Origin: Heliomicrobium modesticaldum Ice1
GTDB taxonomy: Bacteria > Bacillota > Desulfitobacteriia > Heliobacteriales > Heliobacteriaceae
DNA length: 64,000 nucleotides
Reading direction: 5' to 3'
Assembly (NCBI RefSeq): GCF_000019165.1
Contig: NC_010337.2
Coordinates: 537,501 to 601,500 of the forward strand
Of the stretch, positions 16,765 through 25,293 are shown piece by piece; within the stretch, counting starts at the first letter, position 1; each line of letters begins with the position of its first letter. The notes under the pieces were generated by a model. That model was not told the origin of the DNA, made no database searches, and worked only from the letters and a program-made list of their open reading frames with translations. The translations under genes were made by a program, and so were the position numbers.

Positions 16765-17902
16765 GAGAGCCGAAGAGCAACCGGCTAAGTCCCGTCTGGC
16801 GCACCTCGACAGCCCGCTCAGGGCACATCTCTTGGCAGCAGAGGCAACCGATGCACTTGTCCTTATCCAGCTGGGGGATTCTCTCCATTCGCAGCGCGTC
16901 AGCGGGACAACTCTGCAGGCAGATGCGGCAACCGATACACTTATCACGGTCGAAGGCGGGCAAGGGCCGTAGCGAACGTGAGATAGGTCTGGCCAAGAAG
17001 GGCGGCAGATGGTTTTCGACGAAGTTGACCCGGCGGTGCGAGGCCGGGCGGAAAGGAACAGGCTCAATCGTTTCACCATCGTCCAACAGGAGCAGCGGGC
17101 CGACAAGCCCCCGCGCCTGGGCGACGCGGTCCATCTCGATGTCCTTGACGGCGATCAGGGACAAGGCGTAGTGATCCAGCGTGAAGGGGCAGCGGGCGGC
17201 CAACAGATACCCGAATGGTTTCGGTTCCCCCGCCGTCGGCCCGTCTCCCTCCATGCCGATAACGCCGTCCATCACCGTCAGCACCGGACGGAGTGCCAGG
17301 TTGAGCTCCACGAGCAACTCGCCAAAAGGCTTTCGCTCCTGCACCCGGAAATGGTATTCAGCCTTGCGCATCCCCGGGATGGCGCCGTAGAGGTTTTTGA
17401 CCGCCCCCGTGTAACCCGTCTGGGCATGGGTCTTGATCTTAGGCAGGTTGATGATGGCGTCGGCTTCGTAGAGCACCTTGAGGATGGACACCTTGCGCAG
17501 CGGGCTTCGCTCCGTGAGGGGAACTTCCACTTCAGCCGTGTCATAGCTAACCTCGATGCCTAACCGCTCGGCCACGGCGGCCATGCCCGTCTTTTTATAG
17601 ACCATCCTCAATCCGGCGGCGTTGGCCGAGGGGCCGCCGGGGCTGTCGACGATGAAAGGCGTCGCCCCCAAGGCGATGACCGTCTTGGCAACAGCTTCTA
17701 CCAGCGCCGGGTGGGTCGTCACGGCGGCAGCCGGGTCTTTTCCCATCACGAGATTGGGTTTAAGGGCGACCCGCATGCCCGGGCGGATCGTGACGGCTAA
17801 GCCGCCCAGACGCTCCAACAGGCGTCCGACAGCGGCCTCTATCTCGCCCGGTTCATAACTCCGACAGGCCGTGATCGCCACTGCTTTTCCTTTTTCGGTC
17901 AA
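16757..17902 (-). CDS. DUF362 protein with two C-terminal 4Fe-4S clusters
   Basis: 381 residues. The N-terminal part (about 5-300) matches DUF362: RVALKPNLVMGKDP, TTHPALVEAVAKTVIALGA, VDSPGG, INLPKIKTHAQTGYTGAVKN and GMRKAEYHFR. The C-terminus (about 318-370) has two ferredoxin motifs, CIGCRICLQSCP and CIGCLCCQEMCP. DUF362 iron-sulfur proteins are common in anaerobes; their reaction is not established. The gene stands alone with its own terminator, divergent from nothing and followed by the pump operon on the same strand. Confidence 0.85.
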   Translation of the reverse strand: MTEKGKAVAITACRSYEPGEIEAAVGRLLERLGGLAVTIRPGMRVALKPNLVMGKDPAAAVTTHPALVEAVAKTVIALGATPFIVDSPGGPSANAAGLRMVYKKTGMAAVAERLGIEVSYDTAEVEVPLTERSPLRKVSILKVLYEADAIINLPKIKTHAQTGYTGAVKNLYGAIPGMRKAEYHFRVQERKPFGELLVELNLALRPVLTVMDGVIGMEGDGPTAGEPKPFGYLLAARCPFTLDHYALSLIAVKDIEMDRVAQARGLVGPLLLLDDGETIEPVPFRPASHRRVNFVENHLPPFLARPISRSLRPLPAFDRDKCIGCRICLQSCPADALRMERIPQLDKDKCIGCLCCQEMCPERAVEVRQTGLSRLLFGSRR

Positions 17903-17941
17903 ATTCTATCACCTCGAATCGCTTTCACCAGCAGCATGTCT

Positions 17942-18027
17942 GATGCAGGGATGGAGCTCGCCCTGCCATCATGCCCACCAAGACACTGATTACTTCTACC
18001 AGTATCATACCCGATGCAGGGATGGAG
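17942..18027. repeat. Two 15-bp direct repeats
   Basis: GATGCAGGGATGGAG occurs at 17942-17956 and 18013-18027 in the short gap between the DUF362 gene and the Mn exporter gene; flanking bases are also partly alike, suggesting a decayed 71-bp duplication. Confidence 0.6.
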
Positions 18028-18035
18028 TCGAACCG

Positions 18036-18695
18036 TCACTCCGAACGGCTAGGTTTCTTTTCCTCCCTTGTCAGCATGTATACAGCGATCCCCGTGAGCA
18101 CAGTGACCACCGCCAGCACCCCGTAGCGCGTCGCCGGATCGAAAACGGTGGCGATGATGCCGGCGTAACCGAAGAGGATAAAAATCGCCGCCGAAGCGTA
18201 TTTGACGATCCGTTCGGGGATCTTTTTGCCGAGGACGACACCGATGAGGATGCCGATCACATTCGAGATCATCATCCCTGTCGTCGTGCCCATCCAGACG
18301 GGGATCAGGTTGTGATACTTGGCCGCCAGGGCGACGCTGGCCAATTGGGTCTTGTCCCCCATCTCTGCGATAAAAAAGGCGATCGTCACCGTTAAGAAAG
18401 GGCCAAAGTACTCCTTCTCGTCCTCCCCCTCCAACTCATCGCCGCGGATCGTCCAGAGACCGAAGAAGATAAAGGAAATGGCCGCCGCCAGTTGAACCGT
18501 CTCCATCGGAACGAAGGCGGTCAGGTAATCGCCCAGCGCCACCGCCAGGAAATGGTTGAGCAGCGTAGCCACGAAGACACCGGCCAGGACTGTCGCCGCC
18601 TTGTAGCGGGTGGCAAAGGCCATGCCCAGCAATTGTGTCTTGTCCCCCATTTCCGCCAGCACAACAAAGATGGTGGATGCCCAGAATGCTTCCAT
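18036..18695 (-). CDS. TMEM165/GDT1 (UPF0016) family manganese exporter
   Basis: 219 residues from ATG 18695 with GGGAGG upstream. Two homologous halves each carry the family motif: VVLAEMGDKTQLLGMAFA (about 10-27) and FFIAEMGDKTQLASVALA (about 115-132), with six or seven membrane segments. E-x-G-D-K-T forms the cation path. Family members export Mn2+ (or Ca2+) from the cytoplasm. The 5-prime leader holds a yybP-ykoY Mn2+ riboswitch followed by an intrinsic terminator, which strongly supports a manganese role and on-switch regulation by high Mn. Confidence 0.9.
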   Translation of the reverse strand: MEAFWASTIFVVLAEMGDKTQLLGMAFATRYKAATVLAGVFVATLLNHFLAVALGDYLTAFVPMETVQLAAAISFIFFGLWTIRGDELEGEDEKEYFGPFLTVTIAFFIAEMGDKTQLASVALAAKYHNLIPVWMGTTTGMMISNVIGILIGVVLGKKIPERIVKYASAAIFILFGYAGIIATVFDPATRYGVLAVVTVLTGIAVYMLTREEKKPSRSE

Positions 18696-18831
18696 ACAGT
18701 TTCCTCCCTTAATGCATTGGTCATAAGCGGACAATGCTATGACTTTATTCGCCTGGGGGGTTACAGAAAGGGGCGCAAAGAGAAAGGCAACAAAAAGAAG
18801 AGAGAAAGAAGAGAAAAGCAACAAAACAGAA

Positions 18832-18965
18832 AGACCTTGGACACGCCAAAAAACGTGTCCAAGGTCTCGTTAAGCCGGAACGGCAGATACGGCTCGTCCT
18901 GGCCGGCAAGGCCAGGCGCTGACGCCAGTTTGTTGACCTTGCCCGTGAAACTACTCCCCTCAGGC
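18832..18965 (-). ncRNA. yybP-ykoY manganese riboswitch with terminator
   Basis: The minus strand shows the family signatures GGGGAGTAG near 18952-18960, followed by CAAGGTCAACA and GGCGTCAGCGCC and GGCCTTGCCGGCC. The expression platform is a 14-bp perfect stem, AGACCTTGGACACG (18832-18845) with 18854-18867, followed by a T-rich tail. In known examples Mn2+ binding prevents terminator formation. It lies 137 bp or more before the exporter start. Confidence 0.85.
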
Positions 18966-18971
18966 AGTATT

Positions 18972-19000
18972 ATCGTAATCCAAAAATCGGGCCCTGTCAA
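18972..19000 (-). promoter_or_regulatory. Sigma-A promoter for the riboswitch-exporter transcript
   Basis: TTGACA (19000-18995), 17-bp spacer, TACGAT (18977-18972) on the minus strand, overlapping the last codon of trmB and just ahead of the riboswitch. Confidence 0.65.
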
Positions 19001-19686
19001 TCCCGAGAGCACAGCACCGCCTCGCAGCGATAGATCGGCATGCCCCGACGGGAGAATCGGCGCTCATACTCCGTCATCACCCTTGCCGACAACTCCATCG
19101 ATGACAGCGCCGGATCGTTGTGCAGATCAAAGGTGACCTCTTGGAGCGCAAAGCCGTTCGCCTCGAATTCCTCCAGGGAAAACCGGAAGAGATCCTCATT
19201 GTCCGTCTTGAAGCGGATCTTGCCGCCGACCTTCAGATAGCGTCGGTATCGTTCCAAAAAGCGCCGGTGGGTCAGCCGCCGCTTGGCATGACGGGCTTTG
19301 GGCCAGGGATCGGAGAAGTTTAAGTAGATGCCGTCGACCTCGCCGACGCCAAAGATGTCGACAGTCTGCTCCACATTGATCCACAGAAAAGCCAGGTTAG
19401 GCGTCTCCCCCTTTTTCGCCAGTTCCAGGGCGTTGAGGAGGACCTCCTCCCGCAGTTCGGCGCCGATCCAGAAGTGGTCGGAACAGTCGCGGGCCATTTC
19501 ATTGATAAACCGTCCCCTGCCGGTGCCGAGTTCCAGATGGATCTCCATCGGCTCCGCCTGTTGACTGCCAAGCCGACCGGCGATGTAGTCCTGCCACCGG
19601 CCCTGCCACGCCGTCGGCTCTGTCACCAGCCAGGGGGTATACTGCAAAATCTTTTCCCGCGTACCCGGGATTCGTCGTAACCGCAT
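18997..19686 (-). CDS. trmB: tRNA (guanine-46-N7)-methyltransferase
   Basis: 229 residues. SAM-binding fold: IHLELGTGRGRFINEMA (about 48-64), FWIGAELREEVLL; active-site region GIYLNFSDPWPKARHAKRRL (about 118-137) followed by THRRFLERYRRYLKVGG and FKTDNEDLF; C-terminal TEYERRF. TrmB methylates G46 of tRNA. Length fits the family. It lies between the RluD-type gene and the Mn exporter on the same strand. Confidence 0.95.
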   Translation of the reverse strand: MRLRRIPGTREKILQYTPWLVTEPTAWQGRWQDYIAGRLGSQQAEPMEIHLELGTGRGRFINEMARDCSDHFWIGAELREEVLLNALELAKKGETPNLAFLWINVEQTVDIFGVGEVDGIYLNFSDPWPKARHAKRRLTHRRFLERYRRYLKVGGKIRFKTDNEDLFRFSLEEFEANGFALQEVTFDLHNDPALSSMELSARVMTEYERRFSRRGMPIYRCEAVLCSRD

Positions 19687-19750
19687 ATTAACCTCGTCTT
19701 TTCAGGCGAATCGATTTTTTTTTGCACGATGTCGTTGCAGTGATGTCCTT

Positions 19751-20782
19751 TTAACCGTCTTCTGTTTTTCCGTCTTCTGTTTTTCCGTCTTCTGTTTTTC
19801 TGTCTTCGTTTTTACTTCCGTCGTTTGCCTTCCCGCCGAGCAGGCGGGCCATATCTTCAGGCAGTTCGGCGGTGACCTTCACCGCCTCACCGCTGCGAGG
19901 CTGGAGAAGCGTCACCCAGGCTGAGTGCAGCGCCTGGCGGTCGATGCGGGGCGAGTCGCCGCCATAGAGCCGGTCCCCAAGGAGCGGCGTGCCCAGATGG
20001 CGGAAGTGCACCCGGATCTGGTGGGTTCGACCCGTCTCCAAAATCACCTCCGCCAATGCCCAATGCCCTTCCGATTCCGCTGCGCCCTTCATCTCCAAGC
20101 CTGAAGGTTCAATAACCTGCGTCACCCGGTAGCGGGTGATCGCCCTTTCCCCGTCATCGCGGACCATGCGCCGCATGTGATGCTCGGGGTCGCGGCCGAT
20201 GGGCGCGTCGATGACTCCCACCAGCTCCGCCGGCAGGCCGCGCAGGATCGCCAAGTAACCGCGCTGCAAGCTCCCATTGCGGAGTTGCCGATCCAGCGCC
20301 TGGTGAGCGAAGGCGTTCTTGGCGAAAACACAGATGCCTGTCGTGTCTTTATCCAGCCGGTGGAGCGGACGAACCCTCGCCTTGATCCCCTTCTCGGCGA
20401 AGTAGTGGGCTACACCATGGGCCAGCGTCGGGCGGAAGCGGGCGCGCTGCTCCGGCGGGTGCACCTCGATCCCCGGCGGCTTGTCCAGGATGAGCAGGTC
20501 GGCGTCTTCGTAGAGCACCTTCAGTTCCATGGCGACTGGCGCCAGATTGCCTTCCTCCTCCTGGTGGAGGCAGACTTCGAGCAGATCGCCTTCCTTGACA
20601 CGCCGGTCGAGATGGGCCCGTTTTCCATTGAGACGAAAACCGTCGGTCCGGGTCAGGATCTGCAAGCGCCGGCGGGAAAAGCCCAGGCAGAACTGCAGGA
20701 TACTGCCGATCCGCCGCCCCTCCTCCTCCGGCTTAACGCGATGAGCCAACCATTCCTTCGACACGGCCACGATCCTTTCCAT
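19751..20782 (-). CDS. RluA/RluD-family pseudouridine synthase with a repeat tail
   Basis: 343 residues. An S4-like N-terminal part (about 20-70) precedes the catalytic domain: LILDKPPGIEVHPP, then PLHRLDKDTTGICVFAKN (the HRLDxxTSG motif with the catalytic Asp) and ETGRTHQIRVHFRHLG, GDRLYGG. These enzymes modify uridines in rRNA or tRNA. The last residues are KTEDG repeats coded by 15-bp tandem units, an extension not expected for the family. ATG 20782 has a weak site; GTG 20770 or 20764 behind GAAAGGA are alternatives. A flavodoxin-fold gene remnant lies directly upstream. Confidence 0.88.
   Translation of the reverse strand: MERIVAVSKEWLAHRVKPEEEGRRIGSILQFCLGFSRRRLQILTRTDGFRLNGKRAHLDRRVKEGDLLEVCLHQEEEGNLAPVAMELKVLYEDADLLILDKPPGIEVHPPEQRARFRPTLAHGVAHYFAEKGIKARVRPLHRLDKDTTGICVFAKNAFAHQALDRQLRNGSLQRGYLAILRGLPAELVGVIDAPIGRDPEHHMRRMVRDDGERAITRYRVTQVIEPSGLEMKGAAESEGHWALAEVILETGRTHQIRVHFRHLGTPLLGDRLYGGDSPRIDRQALHSAWVTLLQPRSGEAVKVTAELPEDMARLLGGKANDGSKNEDRKTEDGKTEDGKTEDG
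19755..19814. repeat. 15-bp tandem repeats at the 3-prime end of the pseudouridine synthase gene
   Basis: Three perfect copies of CCGTCTTCTGTTTTT (19755-19799) and a fourth diverged copy (19800-19814). In the coding strand they give the pentapeptide KTEDG, extending the protein without a frame change. Confidence 0.85.
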
Positions 20783-20802
20783 AGGGGACGATACGCTACG
20801 CC

Positions 20803-20880
20803 CGAAGCACAGGCTCGCAGCGCCTGCATCGTATTGCCTTTTTGACGAGGGCTTCCAGAGATGAGAATGGCTTTCTTCAT
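20803..20880 (-). pseudogene. N-terminal remnant of an NAD(P)H-dependent FMN reductase-like protein
   Basis: From ATG 20880 the minus strand reads MKKAILISGSPRQKGNTMQA, the N-terminus and phosphate-binding loop of the flavodoxin-like NADPH-dependent FMN reductase family (usually 180-200 residues). After about 26 residues similarity stops and the frame runs into the start of the pseudouridine synthase gene. Only the first beta-strand and FMN loop remain, so it is a decayed fragment or the product of a deletion. Confidence 0.6.
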
Positions 20881-20940
20881 ACTCTGTCCCTCCATCGTCC
20901 GTTCCTATGCGCCGGCAGTTCCGGCGCTGCTGTCAGATCC

Positions 20941-21336
20941 TCTAGAGAGTGTATCATAATCTCCCTCTTCAGGGAATCGGGCGGTCTCTTCCGAAAAGCG
21001 CCTCTTATCTTTACCGATCCCTGGCGCCCGGAGAACTGGGCAGAGTGGAAACTTCAGCAAAGCACCGCAACGGATCGGGTCGCCGGGGATATCTACGGGT
21101 GTCAAAACTCCGCCTATGGCTTCACGGTCCGCTTTGATCGCAATGGCGACGGTTCGGGCAAACCACAAGCGTATCAACGGGAAAGCCATCGCCTCGCCCT
21201 GGAAGCGATGCTGGCCAAAGCCGCCCTCTATTCCCACCGCTTCGCTGATCCCAACCCTTTGGCTGCACGCTCGAACCGGCCCGACGAGGAGCCACCAGCG
21301 CGAAAACAGCGACTTATCGCTCTTTATAAAAGCTGA
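20941..21336 (+). CDS. Unrecognised protein, start unclear (possibly partial)
   Basis: The frame open to 21336 contains a protein-like sequence (FTDPWRPENWAEWKLQQST, GDIYGCQNSAYGFTVRFDRN, ALEAMLAKAALYSHRFADPN) with codon use like the neighbouring genes. I do not recognise the family. No ATG, GTG or TTG with a ribosome-binding site is seen near the plausible beginning; the in-frame ATG at 20842 lies inside the antisense of the flavoprotein remnant. It may be a gene whose 5-prime end was lost in the same event that truncated that neighbour, or it may be non-coding. Confidence 0.3.
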   Translation, partial: SRECIIISLFRESGGLFRKAPLIFTDPWRPENWAEWKLQQSTATDRVAGDIYGCQNSAYGFTVRFDRNGDGSGKPQAYQRESHRLALEAMLAKAALYSHRFADPNPLAARSNRPDEEPPARKQRLIALYKS

Positions 21337-21360
21337 ATAAAGAAAAGAGAGGCAAAAGAC

Positions 21361-21400
21361 GAAAAGCGGAGAAGCCGACAACCCGGATTCTCCGCTTTTC
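21361..21400. terminator. Bidirectional terminator downstream of glgP
   Basis: Arms GAAAAGCGGAGAA (21361-21373) and TTCTCCGCTTTTC (21388-21400) are perfect; T-rich tails on both strands, best on the minus strand (glgP side). Confidence 0.8.
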
Positions 21401-21474
21401 CCATCCACAAGCGCACCTGAGCGCGCCTTACCGCTTCCTTCGGCCCGATCCTATCAGAGGCGCATTCGAAGGAG

Positions 21475-23142
21475 TCACACCGACTGGTTGAGCAACTGCC
21501 GCTTATTCGTCGTCACCGGCGTGTACATCAGGTCATAATACTCGCGGCACATCCGATGGGAGGAGAACTGCCAGCGCGACATGTCGATGCTGAGCATCAT
21601 CATCTCCACCCAGTGCTTGCGGTTGTGGTAGTACATGGGCAACACTTCCTCCAGCAGCACCCGATAGAGGGACTTCATGTCCAACTCATCCTGCTCCTGC
21701 GGCGAAAGGTTCTCGCCGGGATGGAAATCCAGCAGCCAGCCGTTGATGCCGTGCTGCACCCCTTCGCCAACCCAGCCGTCTTCGACGCTCAGGTTCAGCA
21801 CGCCGTTCATGGCCGCCTTCATCCCCGAAGTGCCCGAGGCCTCCTGGGGGCGGCGCGGGTTGTTCAGCCAGATGTCGCAGCCGCGCACCAGCAACGTGGC
21901 GATGTCCATGTTGTAGTTCTCGATGAAAACGACATTGTCGGGATACCGCTTCTGGAATTCTACCAACCGAGCGATGATCTCTTTGCCCATCATATCGGCC
22001 GGGTGCGCCTTGGCCGAGAAGATGATCTGGATCTTCCCCGTCTTCAGGTAAGGATCGATCACCTCCGGATTACGGAAGATCAGATCACCGCGCTTGTAGG
22101 AGGCGGCGCGGCGGGCAAATCCGATCAAGAGGGTGTCTTCCCGCAGGTTCCCCAACCCTTTTTCCTTGACATACTCGATCAGCTTTCGCTTGTTGTCCAT
22201 GTGGATGGACCACAGATCCCCTCGCGTCTCGAAAGCCTGTTTGATCCGAGGGTCCTGCCAGGTGCCCGGGTGGACGCCGTTGGTGATGGAAAAGATCAGC
22301 GGAATCGACTCCAGGTGCCCCCACATGCGGTGGACCGTGCGGCCATGCAGCTTGGAAACGCCGTTGGCCATGTAGGAGAGGCGCAAACCGGCCACAGTCA
22401 TGCTGAAGGGATCGCCGCCGAGGTCGCGCATCTGGTTATAATCAAGGCCGTTGTAGGCGCCCATCCGCCCCAGCGTATCATGATCGTGAACCTCATTGCC
22501 GGCGGCAACCGGCGTGTGGGTCGTGAAGACGATCTCCTGGCGGGTATTGTGCCAGGCGCGCTCGAAGGATTGGCCTTGGCTCATCTTCTCCCGGATCAGT
22601 TCTAACCCGGCAAAAACAGCATGGCCCTCATTGAAATGATAGACATCGATCAACAAACCGAGAGCGCGCAATGCCCGGATCCCGCCGATGCCCAGGATCA
22701 TCTCAGCTGCGATGCGTTCCTGCCGCCCCCCGCCATAGAGGCGCTGAGTCATCCACCCGTGAGGGCTGCCCGGAAAACCGGCGTCCAGCAGGTAAAGGGG
22801 CACATTTCCCTGGTTATCGAGCACCCAGACCTTGCAGACCACATCATGTTCCCAGATGCGGACCGATACAGTCACACCTGTATCCCTCAGATCCGGGAAG
22901 GCATAATCGCGATATACATCATAAGGTTGACCATTGCTGTCAATGTGCTGTTCTGTATATCCCTGGCGCCAAAGGATCCCGACGGCCACCATCGGTCGTC
23001 CCAGTTCCCGGGCCGCCTTGATGTAATCACCCGCTAGAATGCCCAGACCGCCCGAGTAGATCGGTATAGAAGCGTTCAAACCATATTCCATGCAAAAATA
23101 GGCCACATGTGGCAATTCCGTGCCCGAACAGAAAGCGTTCAA
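21475..23142 (-). CDS. glgP: Alpha-glucan (glycogen) phosphorylase, short type
   Basis: 555 residues from TTG 23142. GT35 family: VAYFCMEYGLNASIPIYSGG and LGILAGDYIKAARELG at the N-terminus, FNEGHAVF and FTTHTPVAAGNEVHD in the middle, then SITNGVHPGTW, FARRAASYKRGDLI, IIFSAKAHPAD and RRPQEASGTSGMKAAMNGVL. The last segment holds the pyridoxal-phosphate lysine. It releases glucose-1-phosphate from alpha-1,4-glucans. At 555 residues it belongs to the shorter bacterial/archaeal branch rather than the 800-residue type. No other glycogen gene is adjacent. Confidence 0.92.
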   Translation of the reverse strand: MNAFCSGTELPHVAYFCMEYGLNASIPIYSGGLGILAGDYIKAARELGRPMVAVGILWRQGYTEQHIDSNGQPYDVYRDYAFPDLRDTGVTVSVRIWEHDVVCKVWVLDNQGNVPLYLLDAGFPGSPHGWMTQRLYGGGRQERIAAEMILGIGGIRALRALGLLIDVYHFNEGHAVFAGLELIREKMSQGQSFERAWHNTRQEIVFTTHTPVAAGNEVHDHDTLGRMGAYNGLDYNQMRDLGGDPFSMTVAGLRLSYMANGVSKLHGRTVHRMWGHLESIPLIFSITNGVHPGTWQDPRIKQAFETRGDLWSIHMDNKRKLIEYVKEKGLGNLREDTLLIGFARRAASYKRGDLIFRNPEVIDPYLKTGKIQIIFSAKAHPADMMGKEIIARLVEFQKRYPDNVVFIENYNMDIATLLVRGCDIWLNNPRRPQEASGTSGMKAAMNGVLNLSVEDGWVGEGVQHGINGWLLDFHPGENLSPQEQDELDMKSLYRVLLEEVLPMYYHNRKHWVEMMMLSIDMSRWQFSSHRMCREYYDLMYTPVTTNKRQLLNQSV

Positions 23143-23323
23143 TCCCCTTCACCTCTTCTCGCGCATTTACCCACAAGTCTATAATAACGGAATCAGCTTC
23201 CAATGGCTATATTTTTCTGGATTCTTTTTCTGTGTGGAAGAAAAAAAAAAGAGCCGACCATTTTGCCGACCCCGTTCGTTGAACCGATAAGCGGTCTATT
23301 CAACTGTACGATGCGCCTGTTGA

Positions 23324-23500
23324 TCAGGCCACATGGTCCCGCAGCTCGCGAAGGCCTTCCTGTTCGCAGTAGGGGCAGGTCCGGGTGCGTTCGATCTCGC
23401 CCAGCATATCTACAGCCAGTTCCGCCTGGGAACAGGCGGGAACGATCACGTTGCGCACGGTGCCGCATTCAGTGCATACCGCCGTAAACCGCTTGATCAC
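23324..23500 (-). CDS. Small zinc-ribbon-like protein
   Basis: 58 residues from GTG 23500, with AAGGAAG about seven bases upstream. It has two Cys pairs, CTEC (residues 8-11) and CPYC (about 43-46), plus a single Cys between, which suggests a metal-binding ribbon. It lies between divergent glgP-side DNA and the HD-GYP gene. I do not recognise a family; upstream in-frame codons lack a ribosome-binding site and overlap the divergent gene. Confidence 0.6.
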   Translation of the reverse strand: MIKRFTAVCTECGTVRNVIVPACSQAELAVDMLGEIERTRTCPYCEQEGLRELRDHVA

Positions 23501-23622
23501 AATATCACTTCCTTTGCCGGTTGAGAAAAATAAGAGGCGGCAAGGCGACTTTATCTTATGGTAATATGAATATGAATCTATGTAGGTCCCACGAAAAATC
23601 TGCAACCAATGGAGGTATCCGG

Positions 23623-24846
23623 ATGGCATCCTACACCCCCGTCGACCTCTCTCGGTTGCTCGGCGCCCTCTCCATGGCCCTGGACTTCACCACCCACGGA
23701 CTGTCGCGCCACCACCGCCGGGTTGCATACATGGCAGTCACACTCGGACGGGCGATAGCGCTTCCGGTCAAAACACTGAAGACCCTCTATTGCGCAGCCA
23801 GCATTCACGATATCGGCGCCGTCACCTTTGCCCAGAAGAACGCCCTCTCCCGCTTTGAGATCCACTCGCCCAAGAGCCATTGCCAACTCGGTCGACAAAT
23901 GCTCGCAAGTTCGCCCCAACTGAGAGAAGTCGCCATCATCATCGAACACCACCATGACCATTGGGACGAACCGGGCCGGCAGGATTCTCCCGTCGATCCC
24001 ACACTGCTGCTGCTGGGCGACTTGATCCACCTGGCCGACCGCATCGAGGTCCTCCTGACGCCTGCCCATATCCTCTCCCAGCGTCGCCAGGTCATGGACA
24101 CCATCAACAGCCTATTCGGAACAGTCTTCCGCCCCGAATGGAAAGACCTTCTCAACGAGCTGGCAGAGAGAGAGAGTTTTTGGCTTGACCTGGACTCCCC
24201 TTTCATCGACGAACTGACCCGGCAGGCTGTCGGCGCCGACGAGCATATCATCCAGCTCCCTTATTGCGAGTTGAAAGGTCTGGCATCGATCTTCGCCCGC
24301 ATTATCGACAGCAAGAGCCGCTTCACCCTCCGCCACTCGCGGCTCGTCTCGGCCTCGGCGACACTTCTCAGCCAGCTGGCCGGCTTCTCTCCTGCCGACG
24401 CCGCCCGCATGGAAGTCGCCAGCCTCCTCCACGACATCGGCAAACTGAGCATCCCTGAAGAGATTTTAGAAAAACCGGCTCAACTGACACCGGAGGAGTA
24501 TCTGATCATCAAACAGCACACCTATCACAGCTACCACATCCTGAATCAGGTCCCCGGTTTTTCCGAGATCGCCCAGTGGGCCGCCTACCACCACGAGCGC
24601 CTCGACGGCAAAGGTTACCCCTTTCACATCCCAGGGGAAGAACTCAGCGTCGGCAGCCGGATCGTGGCCGTCGCCGATATCTTCTCGGCCCTCGTAGAAG
24701 ACCGCCCATACCGGGATGGCCTTTCCCGCGAAAAGGTCGAATCGATCCTGAAAAAGATGGTCCTGGAAAAGGCCATCGACGGCGATCTGGCCGATCTGCT
24801 CTGCCAACACTACGACGACTTCGAAGCGTTGAAACAAACCACGTAA
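23623..24846 (+). CDS. Protein with two HD domains, the second HD-GYP (c-di-GMP phosphodiesterase type)
   Basis: 407 residues from ATG 23623 with GGAGGT upstream. N-terminal HD-like domain (about 20-190): HHRRVAYMA, AASIHDIGAV, IIIEHHHDHW. C-terminal HD-GYP domain (about 225-400): ASLLHDIGKLSIPEEILEKP, QLTPEEYLIIKQHTYHSYHI, AAYHHERLDGKGYPFHIPG, IVAVADIFSALVEDRPYR. The HHExxDGxGYP motif is intact, so c-di-GMP hydrolysis is plausible. No REC or sensor domain is attached. It ends before a strong terminator. Confidence 0.85.
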   Translation: MASYTPVDLSRLLGALSMALDFTTHGLSRHHRRVAYMAVTLGRAIALPVKTLKTLYCAASIHDIGAVTFAQKNALSRFEIHSPKSHCQLGRQMLASSPQLREVAIIIEHHHDHWDEPGRQDSPVDPTLLLLGDLIHLADRIEVLLTPAHILSQRRQVMDTINSLFGTVFRPEWKDLLNELAERESFWLDLDSPFIDELTRQAVGADEHIIQLPYCELKGLASIFARIIDSKSRFTLRHSRLVSASATLLSQLAGFSPADAARMEVASLLHDIGKLSIPEEILEKPAQLTPEEYLIIKQHTYHSYHILNQVPGFSEIAQWAAYHHERLDGKGYPFHIPGEELSVGSRIVAVADIFSALVEDRPYRDGLSREKVESILKKMVLEKAIDGDLADLLCQHYDDFEALKQTT

Positions 24847-24880
24847 GCCCTGTTGATTCAAATCAAATCAATGCCATTAG

Positions 24881-24909
24881 AAAAAGCCTGGCGATGACCA
24901 GGCTTTTTT
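24881..24909. terminator. Intrinsic terminator between HD-GYP gene and speD
   Basis: AAAAAGCCTGG and CCAGGCTTTTTT around a 6-base loop, T-runs on both strands; serves two convergent genes. Confidence 0.92.
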
Positions 24910-24921
24910 CACGCGCCGTCG

Positions 24922-25293
24922 TTATTTCAGAACCTCAATCGGTCCGTCGCCGCGTTTGAGCAGCTTTACCGACGTCTTCTTGGGAACCAGCACCTTGATC
25001 ATGTGGCTGATAGCCACTTCCGGATCCACTGTCTCCCCGCAGGTGTAACAGTCAAGGGCGGCAAAACCCTTCTCAGGATAGGTGTGGATGGAGATGTGGC
25101 TCTCGGACAACAGGACCAGAACCGTCGCGCCTTGCGGCTCAAACTGCTGCTTCTGGGACGAGAGAACTGTCGCTCCGGCCGCCCTGGCAGCTTCAATCAT
25201 CTGTTCCTCCAGAAAGCGGGCGTCGTTCAACTTTTCAAAATCTACGCCCCAAGTGTCAACGGTGACATGTCGTCCGAAAGTGGAGTAATCCAT
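24922..25293 (-). CDS. speD: S-adenosylmethionine decarboxylase proenzyme
   Basis: 123 residues from ATG 25293. Prokaryotic class 1B SpeD: GRHVTVDTWGVDFEKLND, then LLSESHISIHTYPEKGFAAL with the Glu-Ser self-cleavage site that makes the pyruvoyl group, and DCYTCGETVDPEVA with the conserved Cys. It supplies decarboxylated SAM for spermidine synthesis. No spermidine synthase is adjacent, so it is a single-gene unit. The start at 25344 used by a longer frame has no family support. Confidence 0.93.
   Translation of the reverse strand: MDYSTFGRHVTVDTWGVDFEKLNDARFLEEQMIEAARAAGATVLSSQKQQFEPQGATVLVLLSESHISIHTYPEKGFAALDCYTCGETVDPEVAISHMIKVLVPKKTSVKLLKRGDGPIEVLK

Noticed and set aside
20905-21408. Minus-strand open frame of 167 codons
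   Set aside because: Low-complexity, hydrophobic start overlaps a terminator; no family or ribosome-binding site. The opposite strand is more protein-like.
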